Shown piece after piece: positions 33,670-40,757 of a DNA stretch of 40,757 bases (its first letter is position 1; each line of letters begins with the position of its first letter). Position numbers and translations under genes: made by a program. Under the pieces are notes generated by a model. It was not told the DNA's origin and did not search any database. It saw nothing but the letters and a program-made list of their open reading frames with translations. Source of the stretch: Symploca sp. SIO1C2. Its GTDB lineage: Bacteria; Cyanobacteriota; Cyanobacteriia; Cyanobacteriales; Coleofasciculaceae. The stretch covers positions 1 through 40,757 of the forward strand of contig JAAHFP010000054.1 of the NCBI GenBank assembly GCA_010672925.1, given 5' to 3'.

Positions 33670-34884
33670 ATGCCTACTTTCATCGCTGAAGTTAAAGACT
33701 TTCAAGGAAATGCCAAGAAAGAGAAAGTCGAGGCGATTTCCCAAGAACAAGCCCGTGCAATACTTAAAAATAAATATAGCAATATCGTCAAAGTTAGCAA
33801 AGCAGGTTTTGATATTGACTTATCAAAACTTGGAGAAAAGTTTACTACAGTCACAGTCAAAGACAAAGCAGTTTTTTCCCGTCAATTTGCGGCGATGGTG
33901 GATGCCGGTGTAGCTATGGTTCGTTGCCTTGGTGTCTTATCGGATCAATGTGCTAATCCCAAGCTGAAAAAGTCACTCTTGGACATCAGTAGTGATGTTC
34001 AGCAGGGAACTAGTCTTTCTGAATCCATGAACAAACATCCCCAGTGTTTTGATACCTTGTATGTCAGTATGGTTCAAGCTGGTGAAGTGGGGGGTGTACT
34101 CGATGAGGTACTCAACCGCTTAGCCAAACTCCTCGAAGACATGAACCGCTTACAGAACCAAGTAAAAGCAGCTATGGCTTATCCCACAGTAGTAGGAAGC
34201 ATTGCTGTTTTGGTATTTTTGGGGATGACCATGTTTTTGATCCCAATCTTTGCGGAAATTTTCACTGATCTGGGTACAGAATTGCCAGCTTTAACCAAAT
34301 TTATGCTCTGGATCAGTGGGATACTGAGAAGCTGGAAAATTTTCATCCCAATCGCGATTGTCATTGTTCTGACTTTTGCCTTCAAGCAATACTACAAGAC
34401 ACCAATGGGTCGTGTGCAAATAGACCAATTTAAGTTAAAAATGCCCCTGTTTGGTGATCTCAATGAAAAATCAGCAGTTGCTCGTTTTTGCCGCATTTTT
34501 GGTACTTTAACCCGTTCAGGAGTACCAGTACTGAATTCTTTGGATATTGTCCGAGATACTTCAGGTAACCAAGTAATTGCCAATGCAGTTGATTCTGCTA
34601 AGCTAGAGATTCAACAAGGAGGGATGATTAGCCTTGCCCTGCAAAAAGAAGAAGTTTTTCCTCTGTTGGCGATTCAGATGATTAGTATCGGTGAGGAGAC
34701 AGGGGAATTAGATTCCATGATGATGAAAGTTGCCGATTTTTATGAAGATGAGGTAGAACAAGCGGTTAAAGCCCTGACAAGTATCCTTGAACCAATCATG
34801 ATTGTTGTACTAGGGGGTATGGTGGGAACTATTCTAGTTTCCATGTATCTCCCGATGTTTAAGGTCTTTGATACCCTGGGTTAA
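33670..34884 (+). CDS. pilC: Type IV pilus inner-membrane platform protein PilC
   Basis: This 404-residue GspF-family protein forms the membrane platform on which PilB and PilT act. It has the duplicated cytoplasmic T2SSF domain: the first copy around residues 70-195 (FSRQFAAMVDAGV, then SLSESMNKHPQCFD and MVQAGEVGGVLDEVL) and the second around 270-395 (FCRIFGTLTRSGVPV, then MISIGEETGELDSMM). Hydrophobic segments occur at about 176-200, 218-240 and 375-398, giving the usual three membrane spans. The start at ATG 33670 gives MPTFIAEVKDFQGN, a normal PilC N-terminus. It is separated from pilT by repeat DNA. Confidence 0.95.
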   Translation: MPTFIAEVKDFQGNAKKEKVEAISQEQARAILKNKYSNIVKVSKAGFDIDLSKLGEKFTTVTVKDKAVFSRQFAAMVDAGVAMVRCLGVLSDQCANPKLKKSLLDISSDVQQGTSLSESMNKHPQCFDTLYVSMVQAGEVGGVLDEVLNRLAKLLEDMNRLQNQVKAAMAYPTVVGSIAVLVFLGMTMFLIPIFAEIFTDLGTELPALTKFMLWISGILRSWKIFIPIAIVIVLTFAFKQYYKTPMGRVQIDQFKLKMPLFGDLNEKSAVARFCRIFGTLTRSGVPVLNSLDIVRDTSGNQVIANAVDSAKLEIQQGGMISLALQKEEVFPLLAIQMISIGEETGELDSMMMKVADFYEDEVEQAVKALTSILEPIMIVVLGGMVGTILVSMYLPMFKVFDTLG

Positions 34885-35002
34885 CAAATTAATTTTAGAG
34901 GGGTGTATTTCAACTCAAGCCAGTGAATTACGAAATCTCTTGAATAAAATTTAGCCCCTCATACCCTCTTACAGGGGGGGGTGTAGACAACTTAAAATTC
35001 TC

Positions 35003-35593
35003 ATGCCTGTTAAACAATCTGATTATGAAACATTGCTAGCAGAATATAGCAATTGTGAGACTGCGATCGCACTACTCAAAAAATACCGACCTTACTTAGA
35101 GAAAATTCCTAGTATGCGCCGACCCGATGAGAGTGTGATTACCATACCTTTACCGGTAGTGCGAGTACGCCATTCTAAGCCTATGGGGGTAAAGAATACC
35201 ACCAATTTTGCTGCTTTGCAAGAAACAGTTTGCCTACCCTGTGATGTTGCCCTTTTGATGTGCGATCCAGAATGGAAAATCAAGATGGGGGTAGAAATTC
35301 TGGTGTTTATTTGCCGTCCTCATGAAGACTTTTCGGAACTACTTATGCGCTGGCGGCAAACCCAAGTATTGCTGTCTCAAGAATATGAGTGGTTAATGCC
35401 TCCCTGTTATCAACATATTCTCAGCGACGGAGTGGATCAAATCTATCCTCTGTTTGTAGTACTTCCAGAAACACCACAAAGAATCCAACGAGGCTTACTG
35501 GGGGCTACTCTGCCTTTTGTTATCGAAAACTTAGATTCCTTATCTCAGGAAGAGACACCAGCAACCTTGTCTACGGAAAGTTCATCGTCTTAG
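35003..35593 (+). CDS. Hypothetical protein downstream of pilC
   Basis: I do not recognise this 196-residue protein. It appears soluble, with a helical start (YETLLAEYSNCETAIALLKKYRPYL) and a mixed core containing CLPCDVALLMCDPEWKIKMGVEILVFICRP, then a Ser/Thr/Glu-rich tail. There is no signal peptide, and the Cys residues do not form a standard zinc motif. It follows pilC by 118 bases in the same direction, so it may be co-transcribed with the pilus genes, but a GGGGGG-containing, T-rich stretch at 34955-34990 may separate them. Confidence 0.55.
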   Translation: MPVKQSDYETLLAEYSNCETAIALLKKYRPYLEKIPSMRRPDESVITIPLPVVRVRHSKPMGVKNTTNFAALQETVCLPCDVALLMCDPEWKIKMGVEILVFICRPHEDFSELLMRWRQTQVLLSQEYEWLMPPCYQHILSDGVDQIYPLFVVLPETPQRIQRGLLGATLPFVIENLDSLSQEETPATLSTESSSS

Positions 35594-35651
35594 GAGATTG
35601 ATTCAATTCTTTAATCTAAATAGGCTCAGTATGATTTGTTTGAAATTCCCC

Positions 35652-35684
35652 AGATCCCCGACTTCTCCAAGAAGTCGGGGATCT
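35652..35684. terminator. Perfect 14-bp hairpin AGATCCCCGACTTC
   Basis: The stem AGATCCCCGACTTC pairs with GAAGTCGGGGATCT over a 5-base loop. It lies between the hypothetical gene and the CHAT gene. No T run follows, so termination is uncertain. The core stem is shared with 14122-14146, marking a dispersed palindrome family. Confidence 0.55.
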
Positions 35685-35730
35685 CAACGCGGCTAGATCT
35701 AAAAAGACTAAGTTCGGGACTCATATTCTA

Positions 35731-36519
35731 ATGAAAACTATCTTGATTTTGGCAGCAAATCCAAAAGATACAACCCAACTGCGTTTAGATGAGGAAGTGC
35801 GGGAAATTGATGAAGTGCTGCGGCAAGCTGGTATAAAGGATGAGTTTGAGTTAAAACAGCGGTGGGCAGTACGACCTAGAGATGTGCAGCAAGCCATGTT
35901 AAGCTGTAATCCCGCAATTGTACATTTCTCTGGGCATGGAACAGGAGAGCAGGGATTAGCTTTAGAGGATGGGGAAGGAAATATTAAACTAGTGGATACG
36001 GCAGCTTTGGCTGGCTTGTTTAAATTGTTTGCCTCTCAAGTGGAATGTGTGATTCTCAATGCCTGTTATTCCGAAGTCCAAGCAGAAGCGATTGCGCAAT
36101 ATATTAGTTATGTTATTGGTATGAGTCAGCCCATTGAGGACAAGGCAGCGATTGAGTTTACTGTGGGCTTTTATAATGCTCTAGGGGCTGGTCGTTCTTA
36201 TCCCGATGCTTTTGATTTTGGTTGTAATAGTATTCAATTGGCAGGAATTGCTGGGTATCAGACTCCTGTGTTGCAGCACAACCCGAATGTAGTTGTACAT
36301 GATGCTAATTTGGAGTCAAAAACTAGTCCTCTACTGGAAGAGCAATTGGCTGAATTACGGGAAGAGTATGATGCGGTGAATGAGGAAATTAAGGCTCTTA
36401 AGAAGTCTTTGCGGATTGATGATTTAACTCCTAAGCAAAGGATAAAGCTCAAAAGGCAGATTCAGGAAGCGGAAACAGAAAGAGAAAATTTAGAATTTAG
36501 AAGGTCGAATTTAGAATGA
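35731..36519 (+). CDS. CHAT-domain caspase-like protease with C-terminal adaptor helix
   Basis: This 262-residue protein has a CHAT (caspase-HetF-associated with TPRs) protease domain over residues 1-190. It begins MKTILILAANPKDTTQLRLDEE and has the catalytic His in HFSGHG (His69) and the catalytic Cys in LNACYS (Cys112), both intact. Residues 204-255 are a charged helical segment that is nearly repeated in the protein encoded at 37029 (32 of 51 residues identical, including an unbroken IDDLTPKQRI). CHAT proteases cleave a target protein on activation, in several cases leading to cell death in defence systems. The shared segment suggests that this protease is recruited through like-with-like contact. 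The gene precedes the STAND/MoxR/vWA genes on the same strand but is separated from them by 509 bases of repeat DNA. No sensor domain is present. Confidence 0.88.
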   Translation: MKTILILAANPKDTTQLRLDEEVREIDEVLRQAGIKDEFELKQRWAVRPRDVQQAMLSCNPAIVHFSGHGTGEQGLALEDGEGNIKLVDTAALAGLFKLFASQVECVILNACYSEVQAEAIAQYISYVIGMSQPIEDKAAIEFTVGFYNALGAGRSYPDAFDFGCNSIQLAGIAGYQTPVLQHNPNVVVHDANLESKTSPLLEEQLAELREEYDAVNEEIKALKKSLRIDDLTPKQRIKLKRQIQEAETERENLEFRRSNLE

Positions 36520-36632
36520 ATAATTGGAAATTGGGAATTGGGAATTGGGAATTGGGAATAAAATTACGTCAACTTAAGTTAAGGATAGCTTAGCGCTGAG
36601 CTTCCACACCAACCCAGAGTTTAAACTCACCG

Positions 36633-36713
36633 GCTAATAGCTAAAGTCTATGCTTTGTGGACTGAATATGTTTGGAAAGATTGAGTCATCTAAAGATGAC
36701 TTGAGCTATTAGC
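36633..36713. mobile_element. MITE-like 81-base hairpin element
   Basis: The left end GCTAATAGCTAAAGTC and the reverse complement of the right end GCTAATAGCTCAAGTC agree at 15 of 16 positions. A second hairpin, GTCATC-TAAA-GATGAC, is nested inside at 36685-36700. A perfect 18-base palindrome (36714-36731) adjoins the right end. It has no coding capacity. It could also be a relic of IS200/IS605-type subterminal hairpins. Confidence 0.5.
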
Positions 36714-36914
36714 AAGGAACTTAAGTTCCTTGTGGGGCATGGGTTTCACTTTAAATTGACAATGGTTTAGGGTCACCGCAAGGTACATTTGGCGACAATT
36801 TTGGTACAAAACCCACACTATTGTTCGAGCTGGGAATTATTTGGGTTAAATTGAGGATGGCTTTGGCCGGTTTTGAGGGCAATATTCCGGTATAATTGTC
36901 TAGGTTATCACTAG

Positions 36915-37014
36915 ACTAGCCCTACAGATGTAGAAAATTTTATTCTAAATTCTAAATTCTTAAAACTAGCCCTACAGATGTAGAAAATTTTATTCTAAAT
37001 TCTAAATTCTAAAT
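36915..37014. repeat. Tandem duplication of a 50-base unit
   Basis: The unit beginning ACTAGCCCTACAGATGTAG occurs at 36915 and again exactly 50 bases later at 36965, and each copy ends in TTCTAAA-type heptamers. The second copy ends just before the start of the STAND-like gene, so it forms that gene's immediate upstream region. Confidence 0.85.
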
Positions 37015-37028
37015 TCTAAATTCTTATA

Positions 37029-38009
37029 ATGTCTCATGAACCATACAAGCAGGAAAAGTTAGCTGAATTACAAGAAGAATGTGATGCTTGGAGAGAGGAA
37101 ATTCAGGAACTCAAGAAATCCTTGCAAATAGATGACCTTACTCCTAAACAGCGTATCAGGGTAAAAAGTCAGATTAAAGCAGCTGAAGCAGAATTTCAGG
37201 AAATTAGCCAGCAAATTGAGTTACTGGACAAAAATACAGTAAGTAGTGAACAACTGTATAAGCTTTTGTTAAAGCTAGGCTACAAAAGGCAAGTGCGCCT
37301 ATTCCGCCAATTAGTTGATGCTCAATCAGTATCAGCTTTCTTGATTCACGGTTCTCCTGAACATGGACAGCGGTGGTTATTGAATCGCTTAGTAGGGCAG
37401 TATGTTCCTCAAAGTATTAGTGGTAAGGTAGTAAAGATTGACTTGGGTCGCAAAGTACGACGTACCAATGTGAGTGCTTTGTGGCGGCAACTTGGTAGTT
37501 ATTTTAATCTATGCGGCAGAGGCATCTCACCTGTAGAAATTGCGGAGCGAGTTTATCGTTGTTGGCAAACTCAGAATGTCTTGTTTGTCTTTCATGATGT
37601 GGATTGTATGCCACCAGCCTATTTACAGGAGCTTATTCAGAATTTCTGGCAACCGTTGACGAAAAAAGCAAGAAATTATGGTATTAGTGATTTCCAGTTA
37701 TTGATGTTTCTAGTAGACTATGAAGGAACGGTAGGTAATTTAGATGCTCTGTTTTCTGAGGAAATCAATCCCACTCAACCCTATCCGGTGAAACCTCCTA
37801 AGATTAATCAATTTACAGAGGAATCATTATTGGACTGGATGGAGACAGAGGTTGATCAATTACCGATTGAACTCACCCATGACCTTGATGATACAGTGAG
37901 AGCCATCCTCGAAGAGAGTGAGGGTATTCCAGAATATGTGCTGACTGAAATATTCGATCGCTGTGGCTTTAACTATTATGAAGAAGTAGATCGACAGTGG
38001 AAACTCTAG
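37029..38009 (+). CDS. STAND-like protein with degenerate P-loop (inactive-STAND type) and adaptor helix
   Basis: This 326-residue protein has three parts. Residues 9-60 are the helical segment shared with the upstream CHAT protease. Residues 71-97 (SSEQLYKLLLKLGYKRQVRLF) form a short helical linker. Residues 100-300 look like a STAND-type NTPase: AFLIHGSPEHGQRWLLNRLV at the P-loop position, VLFVFHDVD (184-192) at the Walker B position, and a helical C-terminal lid. The P-loop reads GSPEHGQR instead of GxxxxGKS/T, so the nucleotide-binding lysine is lost. This fits the iSTAND group reported in bacterial conflict systems (from memory). It may be a structural switch or scaffold linking the CHAT protease to the downstream MoxR/vWA pair. 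Its end overlaps the MoxR gene start by 13 bases. No clear ribosome-binding site precedes ATG 37029, which follows simple repeats. Confidence 0.75.
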   Translation: MSHEPYKQEKLAELQEECDAWREEIQELKKSLQIDDLTPKQRIRVKSQIKAAEAEFQEISQQIELLDKNTVSSEQLYKLLLKLGYKRQVRLFRQLVDAQSVSAFLIHGSPEHGQRWLLNRLVGQYVPQSISGKVVKIDLGRKVRRTNVSALWRQLGSYFNLCGRGISPVEIAERVYRCWQTQNVLFVFHDVDCMPPAYLQELIQNFWQPLTKKARNYGISDFQLLMFLVDYEGTVGNLDALFSEEINPTQPYPVKPPKINQFTEESLLDWMETEVDQLPIELTHDLDDTVRAILEESEGIPEYVLTEIFDRCGFNYYEEVDRQWKL

Positions 38010-38926
38010 GCAACCAACAACTCCAATATACAGGTAAAGTGCAGCCTCAGGATGGGGAAAAAGATGCTTATGGACAACGGTTGTATCCCTACTTTCCTAG
38101 CCTAGAATTGGTGGAAGTAGTTAATTTGGCGATTTTCTTGGAGCGTCCTTTGCTACTCAAAGGGGAGCCAGGATGTGGTAAAACAAGGTTGGCTGCGGCG
38201 GTGGCTTATGAGTTGGGTTTACCTTTGGAAATTTGGCCTGTTAAGTCTACTAGTCGAGCCAGAGATGGCTTGTATACCTATGATACTGTGGCTCGTTTGC
38301 GGGATGCTCAGCTAGCAGCTAGTAGTCGGATTTTTCAAGAGGAAGAGATTAAGCGTATTAGTAATCCAGCTACCTATGTGCGGTGGGGAGCATTAGGCAA
38401 AGCTTTTTTGAAGCAGCGGCGGACTGTGGTACTAATTGATGACATTGATAAGGCGGATATTGATTTTCCCAACGACTTGTTAATGGAGTTGGATCAAGCC
38501 TGGTTTAGAGTGGAGGAGATAGGTAAAACCGTCCGAGCTAAAACAGTGCCAATTGTCTTTATCACCAGTAACGATGAAAAATACTTGCCGGATGCTTTCT
38601 TACGCCGTTGTTTATTCTACTATCTAGAGTTTCCTAGTGATCACCACTTAAGGAAAATTCTCAAGGCTCGTTTTCCCAAGTCATCCCAGGAGTTAGTCGC
38701 TAAGGCGGTGACTCGCTTTAAACAATTACGCCAGGAAATGGAACAGCAGCAGATAGGTAAGAAAGTAAGTACTAGTGAATTAATGGATTGGTTTAAGGTT
38801 CTGAGTCGCTATCCCCAGGACGAGATTCTGGAAAAATTGGAGGGTAAACTCCCCTATCCTTGGGTACTGCTCAAAAGCTGGGAACACCATTGCCGTTATT
38901 TAAACCGAGGCGGCAATGATTATTGA
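37997..38926 (+). CDS. MoxR-type AAA+ ATPase
   Basis: This 309-residue protein is an AAA+ ATPase of the MoxR group. Visible motifs are Walker A GEPGCGKT (56-63), Walker B VVLIDDID (144-151), sensor 1 in FITSND (Asn192) and the arginine-finger region FLRRC (203-204). MoxR proteins work with von Willebrand A proteins as chaperones or remodelling machines, and the next gene encodes such a protein. Translation starts at GTG 37997, inside the end of the STAND-like gene, and the stop overlaps the vWA gene by 11 bases; the three genes must be one transcript and are probably translationally coupled. The active motifs are intact, in contrast to the degenerate P-loop of its neighbour, so this is likely the energy-using component of the system. 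Confidence 0.9.
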   Translation: METLGNQQLQYTGKVQPQDGEKDAYGQRLYPYFPSLELVEVVNLAIFLERPLLLKGEPGCGKTRLAAAVAYELGLPLEIWPVKSTSRARDGLYTYDTVARLRDAQLAASSRIFQEEEIKRISNPATYVRWGALGKAFLKQRRTVVLIDDIDKADIDFPNDLLMELDQAWFRVEEIGKTVRAKTVPIVFITSNDEKYLPDAFLRRCLFYYLEFPSDHHLRKILKARFPKSSQELVAKAVTRFKQLRQEMEQQQIGKKVSTSELMDWFKVLSRYPQDEILEKLEGKLPYPWVLLKSWEHHCRYLNRGGNDY

Positions 38927-40412
38927 TGAATTGCCCCTACTAGAGTTGTTTCATCGGCTGCAAGAAGCAGGTTTACCTTTAGGGATCGATGAGTATTACT
39001 TACTCTTGCGCTCTTTGCAGGCTGGTTTTGGATTGCCAAATCGTGCAGCTTTGGCTAGGTTATGTTGTAACTTATGGGTAAAATCGGCTGAGGAAAAGCA
39101 AATCTTTGATTATCACTTTGAGCAGGTGATGCAGCAACCTGTTTCTCCTAGTACAACAGTTTTGTCTGAGTCCAATTCTAAGAGAGCATTCCAAAGTGAC
39201 ACAAACAATAGTGGGAGCATCTTGCTCCCTGGAACTAAACCAAAAAAGCAAGATCCTCCTACTACAAATTTACGACAATCAGGTTTATCCACTCCTAAAG
39301 TCAAGCAGCAGAAAATTACGCCTAGACTAATTCGTTATGGAGCTTTAGGCAGTATCCTGGTTCTGGCTATAGGACCAGTTTTGGTAGGACTGAGTCTGAT
39401 TAATAACCAGCTAAAACCTACACCAAGTCCTAGTTCTACACCAAGTCCTAGTTCTACTCAAATCCCTACACCGACTCCTAGTTCTACTCAAATCCCTACA
39501 CCAATTCCCACTCCTCTCATTGCAGACATTTTTTTCACTTCGGACAATTTTTTACTTATCTTAATGACCCTAGTGCTCGGTTCTATTATGCTCTTTAGCA
39601 GGATAGTCAGAACTAAGCGCCGCAAACTTGCCGATAAATCCCCAACTCAGCCAAATCAGAACAGGAAAATTACAACTCTTCCTACTCAATTAACCAAGGG
39701 AGTAACAGATGAAATTCAAATTGCTCAGACATTGAGAAAGGCTGTTACTCAAGAAGGCTTTCTCTTTAATACTGATTACCTGCCTGTTACTCGTCGGCAA
39801 ATGAAACAGAGTTGGCGCTACTTGCGCCGATTAGTAAGGGAAGGACCAGCATTAGAATTAGATGTAGAAGCCACAGTCAACGAAATTGGTTGTCAAGGTT
39901 TATTACTCAAACCTGTATTCGTACCTCCAAGGGTAAATCGAATCGAATTAATTCTCTTAATCGATCGCGATGGTTCGATGGTTCCGTTTCATTCCTTATC
40001 CCAGCGATTAACTCAAACGGCATTACAAGGTAGTGGTCTACATCAGGTCAAGATTTACTACTTCCACAATTGTCCCACAGGATACCTCTACCACGACCCA
40101 GCCCATGTAGAGGCTGAACAAGTTAGTAAATTTTTCCAGCATCTCCACCCCCAACGTACCAGTGTTTTGATTTTTAGTGATGGGGGTGCTGCTTGTGGCA
40201 GATGGAATCCAGAAAGGATTGAATTGACGGCGGAGTTTCTCCAGCAACTGCGGCAACAGGTTCGTTACCTCGCTTGGCTCAATCCTATGCCTCGTAATCG
40301 TTGGCAAGGGACAACCGCTGGTGAAATTGCTCATATGTTACCGATGTTTGAGTTCAATCGTCGAGGTTTGGATAAAGCGATCGCGGTTTTAAGAGGGAAA
40401 ACTAATGGATAA
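38916..40412 (+). CDS. Membrane-anchored von Willebrand A-like protein (SAV_2336-like)
   Basis: This 498-residue protein has an N-terminal helical domain (about 5-72, LLELFHRLQEAGLPLGIDEYY) of the kind found at the start of MoxR-linked vWA proteins. A variable linker, a hydrophobic segment (142-163), a Pro/Thr/Ser repeat of about 35 residues (168-200), and a second hydrophobic segment (211-231) follow. The C-terminal vWA-like domain (about 340-495) has DRDGS (350-354) in place of the DxSxS MIDAS motif, then FSDGG (Asp422) and TTAGE. With two membrane spans, both domains would face the cytoplasm and the Pro-rich loop would be outside, provided the segments are real spans. The protein is coupled to the MoxR ATPase by an 11-base overlap. 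Similar proteins are annotated SAV_2336-related; the target is unknown. Confidence 0.8.
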   Translation: MIIDELPLLELFHRLQEAGLPLGIDEYYLLLRSLQAGFGLPNRAALARLCCNLWVKSAEEKQIFDYHFEQVMQQPVSPSTTVLSESNSKRAFQSDTNNSGSILLPGTKPKKQDPPTTNLRQSGLSTPKVKQQKITPRLIRYGALGSILVLAIGPVLVGLSLINNQLKPTPSPSSTPSPSSTQIPTPTPSSTQIPTPIPTPLIADIFFTSDNFLLILMTLVLGSIMLFSRIVRTKRRKLADKSPTQPNQNRKITTLPTQLTKGVTDEIQIAQTLRKAVTQEGFLFNTDYLPVTRRQMKQSWRYLRRLVREGPALELDVEATVNEIGCQGLLLKPVFVPPRVNRIELILLIDRDGSMVPFHSLSQRLTQTALQGSGLHQVKIYYFHNCPTGYLYHDPAHVEAEQVSKFFQHLHPQRTSVLIFSDGGAACGRWNPERIELTAEFLQQLRQQVRYLAWLNPMPRNRWQGTTAGEIAHMLPMFEFNRRGLDKAIAVLRGKTNG

Positions 40413-40728
40413 TGGATAATGGATAATGGATAATTAATAATTAACTAATTTGAATACTATATATTATTTTATTCCCAATTCTAAATTCTATTAAAAATGG
40501 TCAACTTAACTATTCCCAACGCCTTTAAAGTAACTGGCTCTCCAGTAGTTAGGGTGATAAGTTTTATTTATAAAAGTGCTGAAGACTCCTTGGCTTTAGT
40601 CTTGTCTCGGAGCGATAGCGGAGAGTCAAGACTACTTATAGCAAGTATCTCGACATTGGAGTTTATTGTGTTTTTTGATATAAAGAAGCTCAATTGGATA
40701 AATTCCCACACTTCCAGAGGAGCTGCCC
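40413..40728. repeat. Gap after vWA gene with heptamer array and hairpin
   Basis: Positions 40405-40433 are four copies of the heptamer TGGATAA, beginning within the last codons of the vWA gene. Positions 40597-40634 form a hairpin with TAGTCTTG / CAAGACTA arms and inner CTC/GAG pairing. No gene or terminator with a T run is seen in the rest. Confidence 0.6.
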
Positions 40729-40757
40729 ATGTCATCACCGCTAGACTCTCTCCTAAA
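40729..40757 (+). CDS. Start of a further gene (truncated by window end)
   Basis: ATG 40729 is preceded by AGAGGAG with about 7 bases spacing and opens the frame MSSPLDSLL, which has no stop before the window ends. The ribosome-binding site is among the better ones in the window. Its position suggests another component of the CHAT/STAND/MoxR/vWA system, but nine codons cannot identify it. Confidence 0.4.

Larger units (their letters stand above)
36520..37028. repeat. Repeat-rich gap between CHAT and STAND-like genes
   Basis: No gene is supported in these 509 bases. They include a GGGAATT heptamer array (36530-36560), a MITE-like hairpin (36633-36713), a palindrome AAGGAACTTAAGTTCCTT (36714-36731), a tandem duplication of a 50-base unit (36915-36964 and 36965-37014), and a TTCTAAA heptamer array running up to the next start codon. 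Whether any promoter for the following operon lies here is unclear. Confidence 0.75.

Noticed and set aside
33274-33913. Open frames in the pilT-pilC gap
   Set aside because: They run through GGAG and CCTACCAC arrays and into the pilC gene in another frame; composition is repeat-driven.
36530-37025. Possible CRISPR array
   Set aside because: The repeats are heptamers and one 50-base tandem duplication without regularly spaced unique spacers, and no cas gene is present.
1-40757. tRNA or rRNA genes
   Set aside because: No tRNA acceptor/T-loop pattern or rRNA segment was noticed on either strand; a tRNAscan-SE run would be needed to exclude one fully.

Overview
The window looks like chromosomal DNA of a filamentous, repeat-rich cyanobacterium, probably in the Moorena/Lyngbya/Oscillatoriales range. 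This is inferred from HIP1-type GCGATCGC sites, a DUF1825 protein, an HhoA-type HtrA protease, the grpE-dnaK-dnaJ-tusA-rsgA and pilB-pilT-pilC arrangements, and many heptanucleotide and GGAG/CTCC-type intergenic repeats. I could not confirm the species.

Layout. 1-291 (minus) is the start of a His-rich CsoR/InrS-type metal sensor. 918-2120 is an HtrA protease. 2511-14033 is an accessory biosynthetic-looking region: three tandem B12-binding radical SAM enzymes, a rearranged CaiB/BaiF CoA-transferase, an unrelated nuclease-like gene on the opposite strand, an exported cupin, two class I methyltransferases (minus) and a lysine-2,3-aminomutase-family radical SAM enzyme. 14034-17641 is a small conflict island: a PD-(D/E)XK-like protein, a Panacea (DUF4065) antitoxin abutting a putative toxin, the deletion remnant of a second Panacea locus, and an unidentified membrane protein. 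17642-20051 (minus) holds PotD and PotA, without permeases. 20224-22562 holds penicillin-binding protein 2 and DUF1825. 22725-23432 (minus) is the wreck of a two-gene ATPase operon. 23596-29497 (minus) is the housekeeping chaperone block grpE, dnaK, dnaJ, tusA-like, rsgA. 29974-34884 encodes the type IV pilus motor (PilB, PilT) and platform (PilC), followed by a hypothetical protein.

The right end (35731-40412) is the strongest candidate for an interesting system: a CHAT caspase-like protease, a protein with a degenerate P-loop STAND-like module, a MoxR-type AAA+ ATPase and a membrane-anchored von Willebrand A protein. The last three genes overlap each other. The CHAT protein's C-terminus and the STAND-like protein's N-terminus share a near-identical helical segment (32 of 51 residues), which suggests homotypic recruitment of the protease by the sensor. 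From memory this resembles the MoxR-vWA ternary conflict systems with CHAT effectors and inactive STAND proteins described by comparative genomics. A further gene seems to start at 40729 and runs off the window.

The second candidate is the radical SAM locus, where CoA-thioester chemistry, repeated B12-dependent radical chemistry, SAM methylation and a possible 2,3-aminomutase sit side by side. No product can be named from sequence alone. Intergenic DNA throughout carries palindromes, MITE-like elements and dispersed repeats, listed separately.
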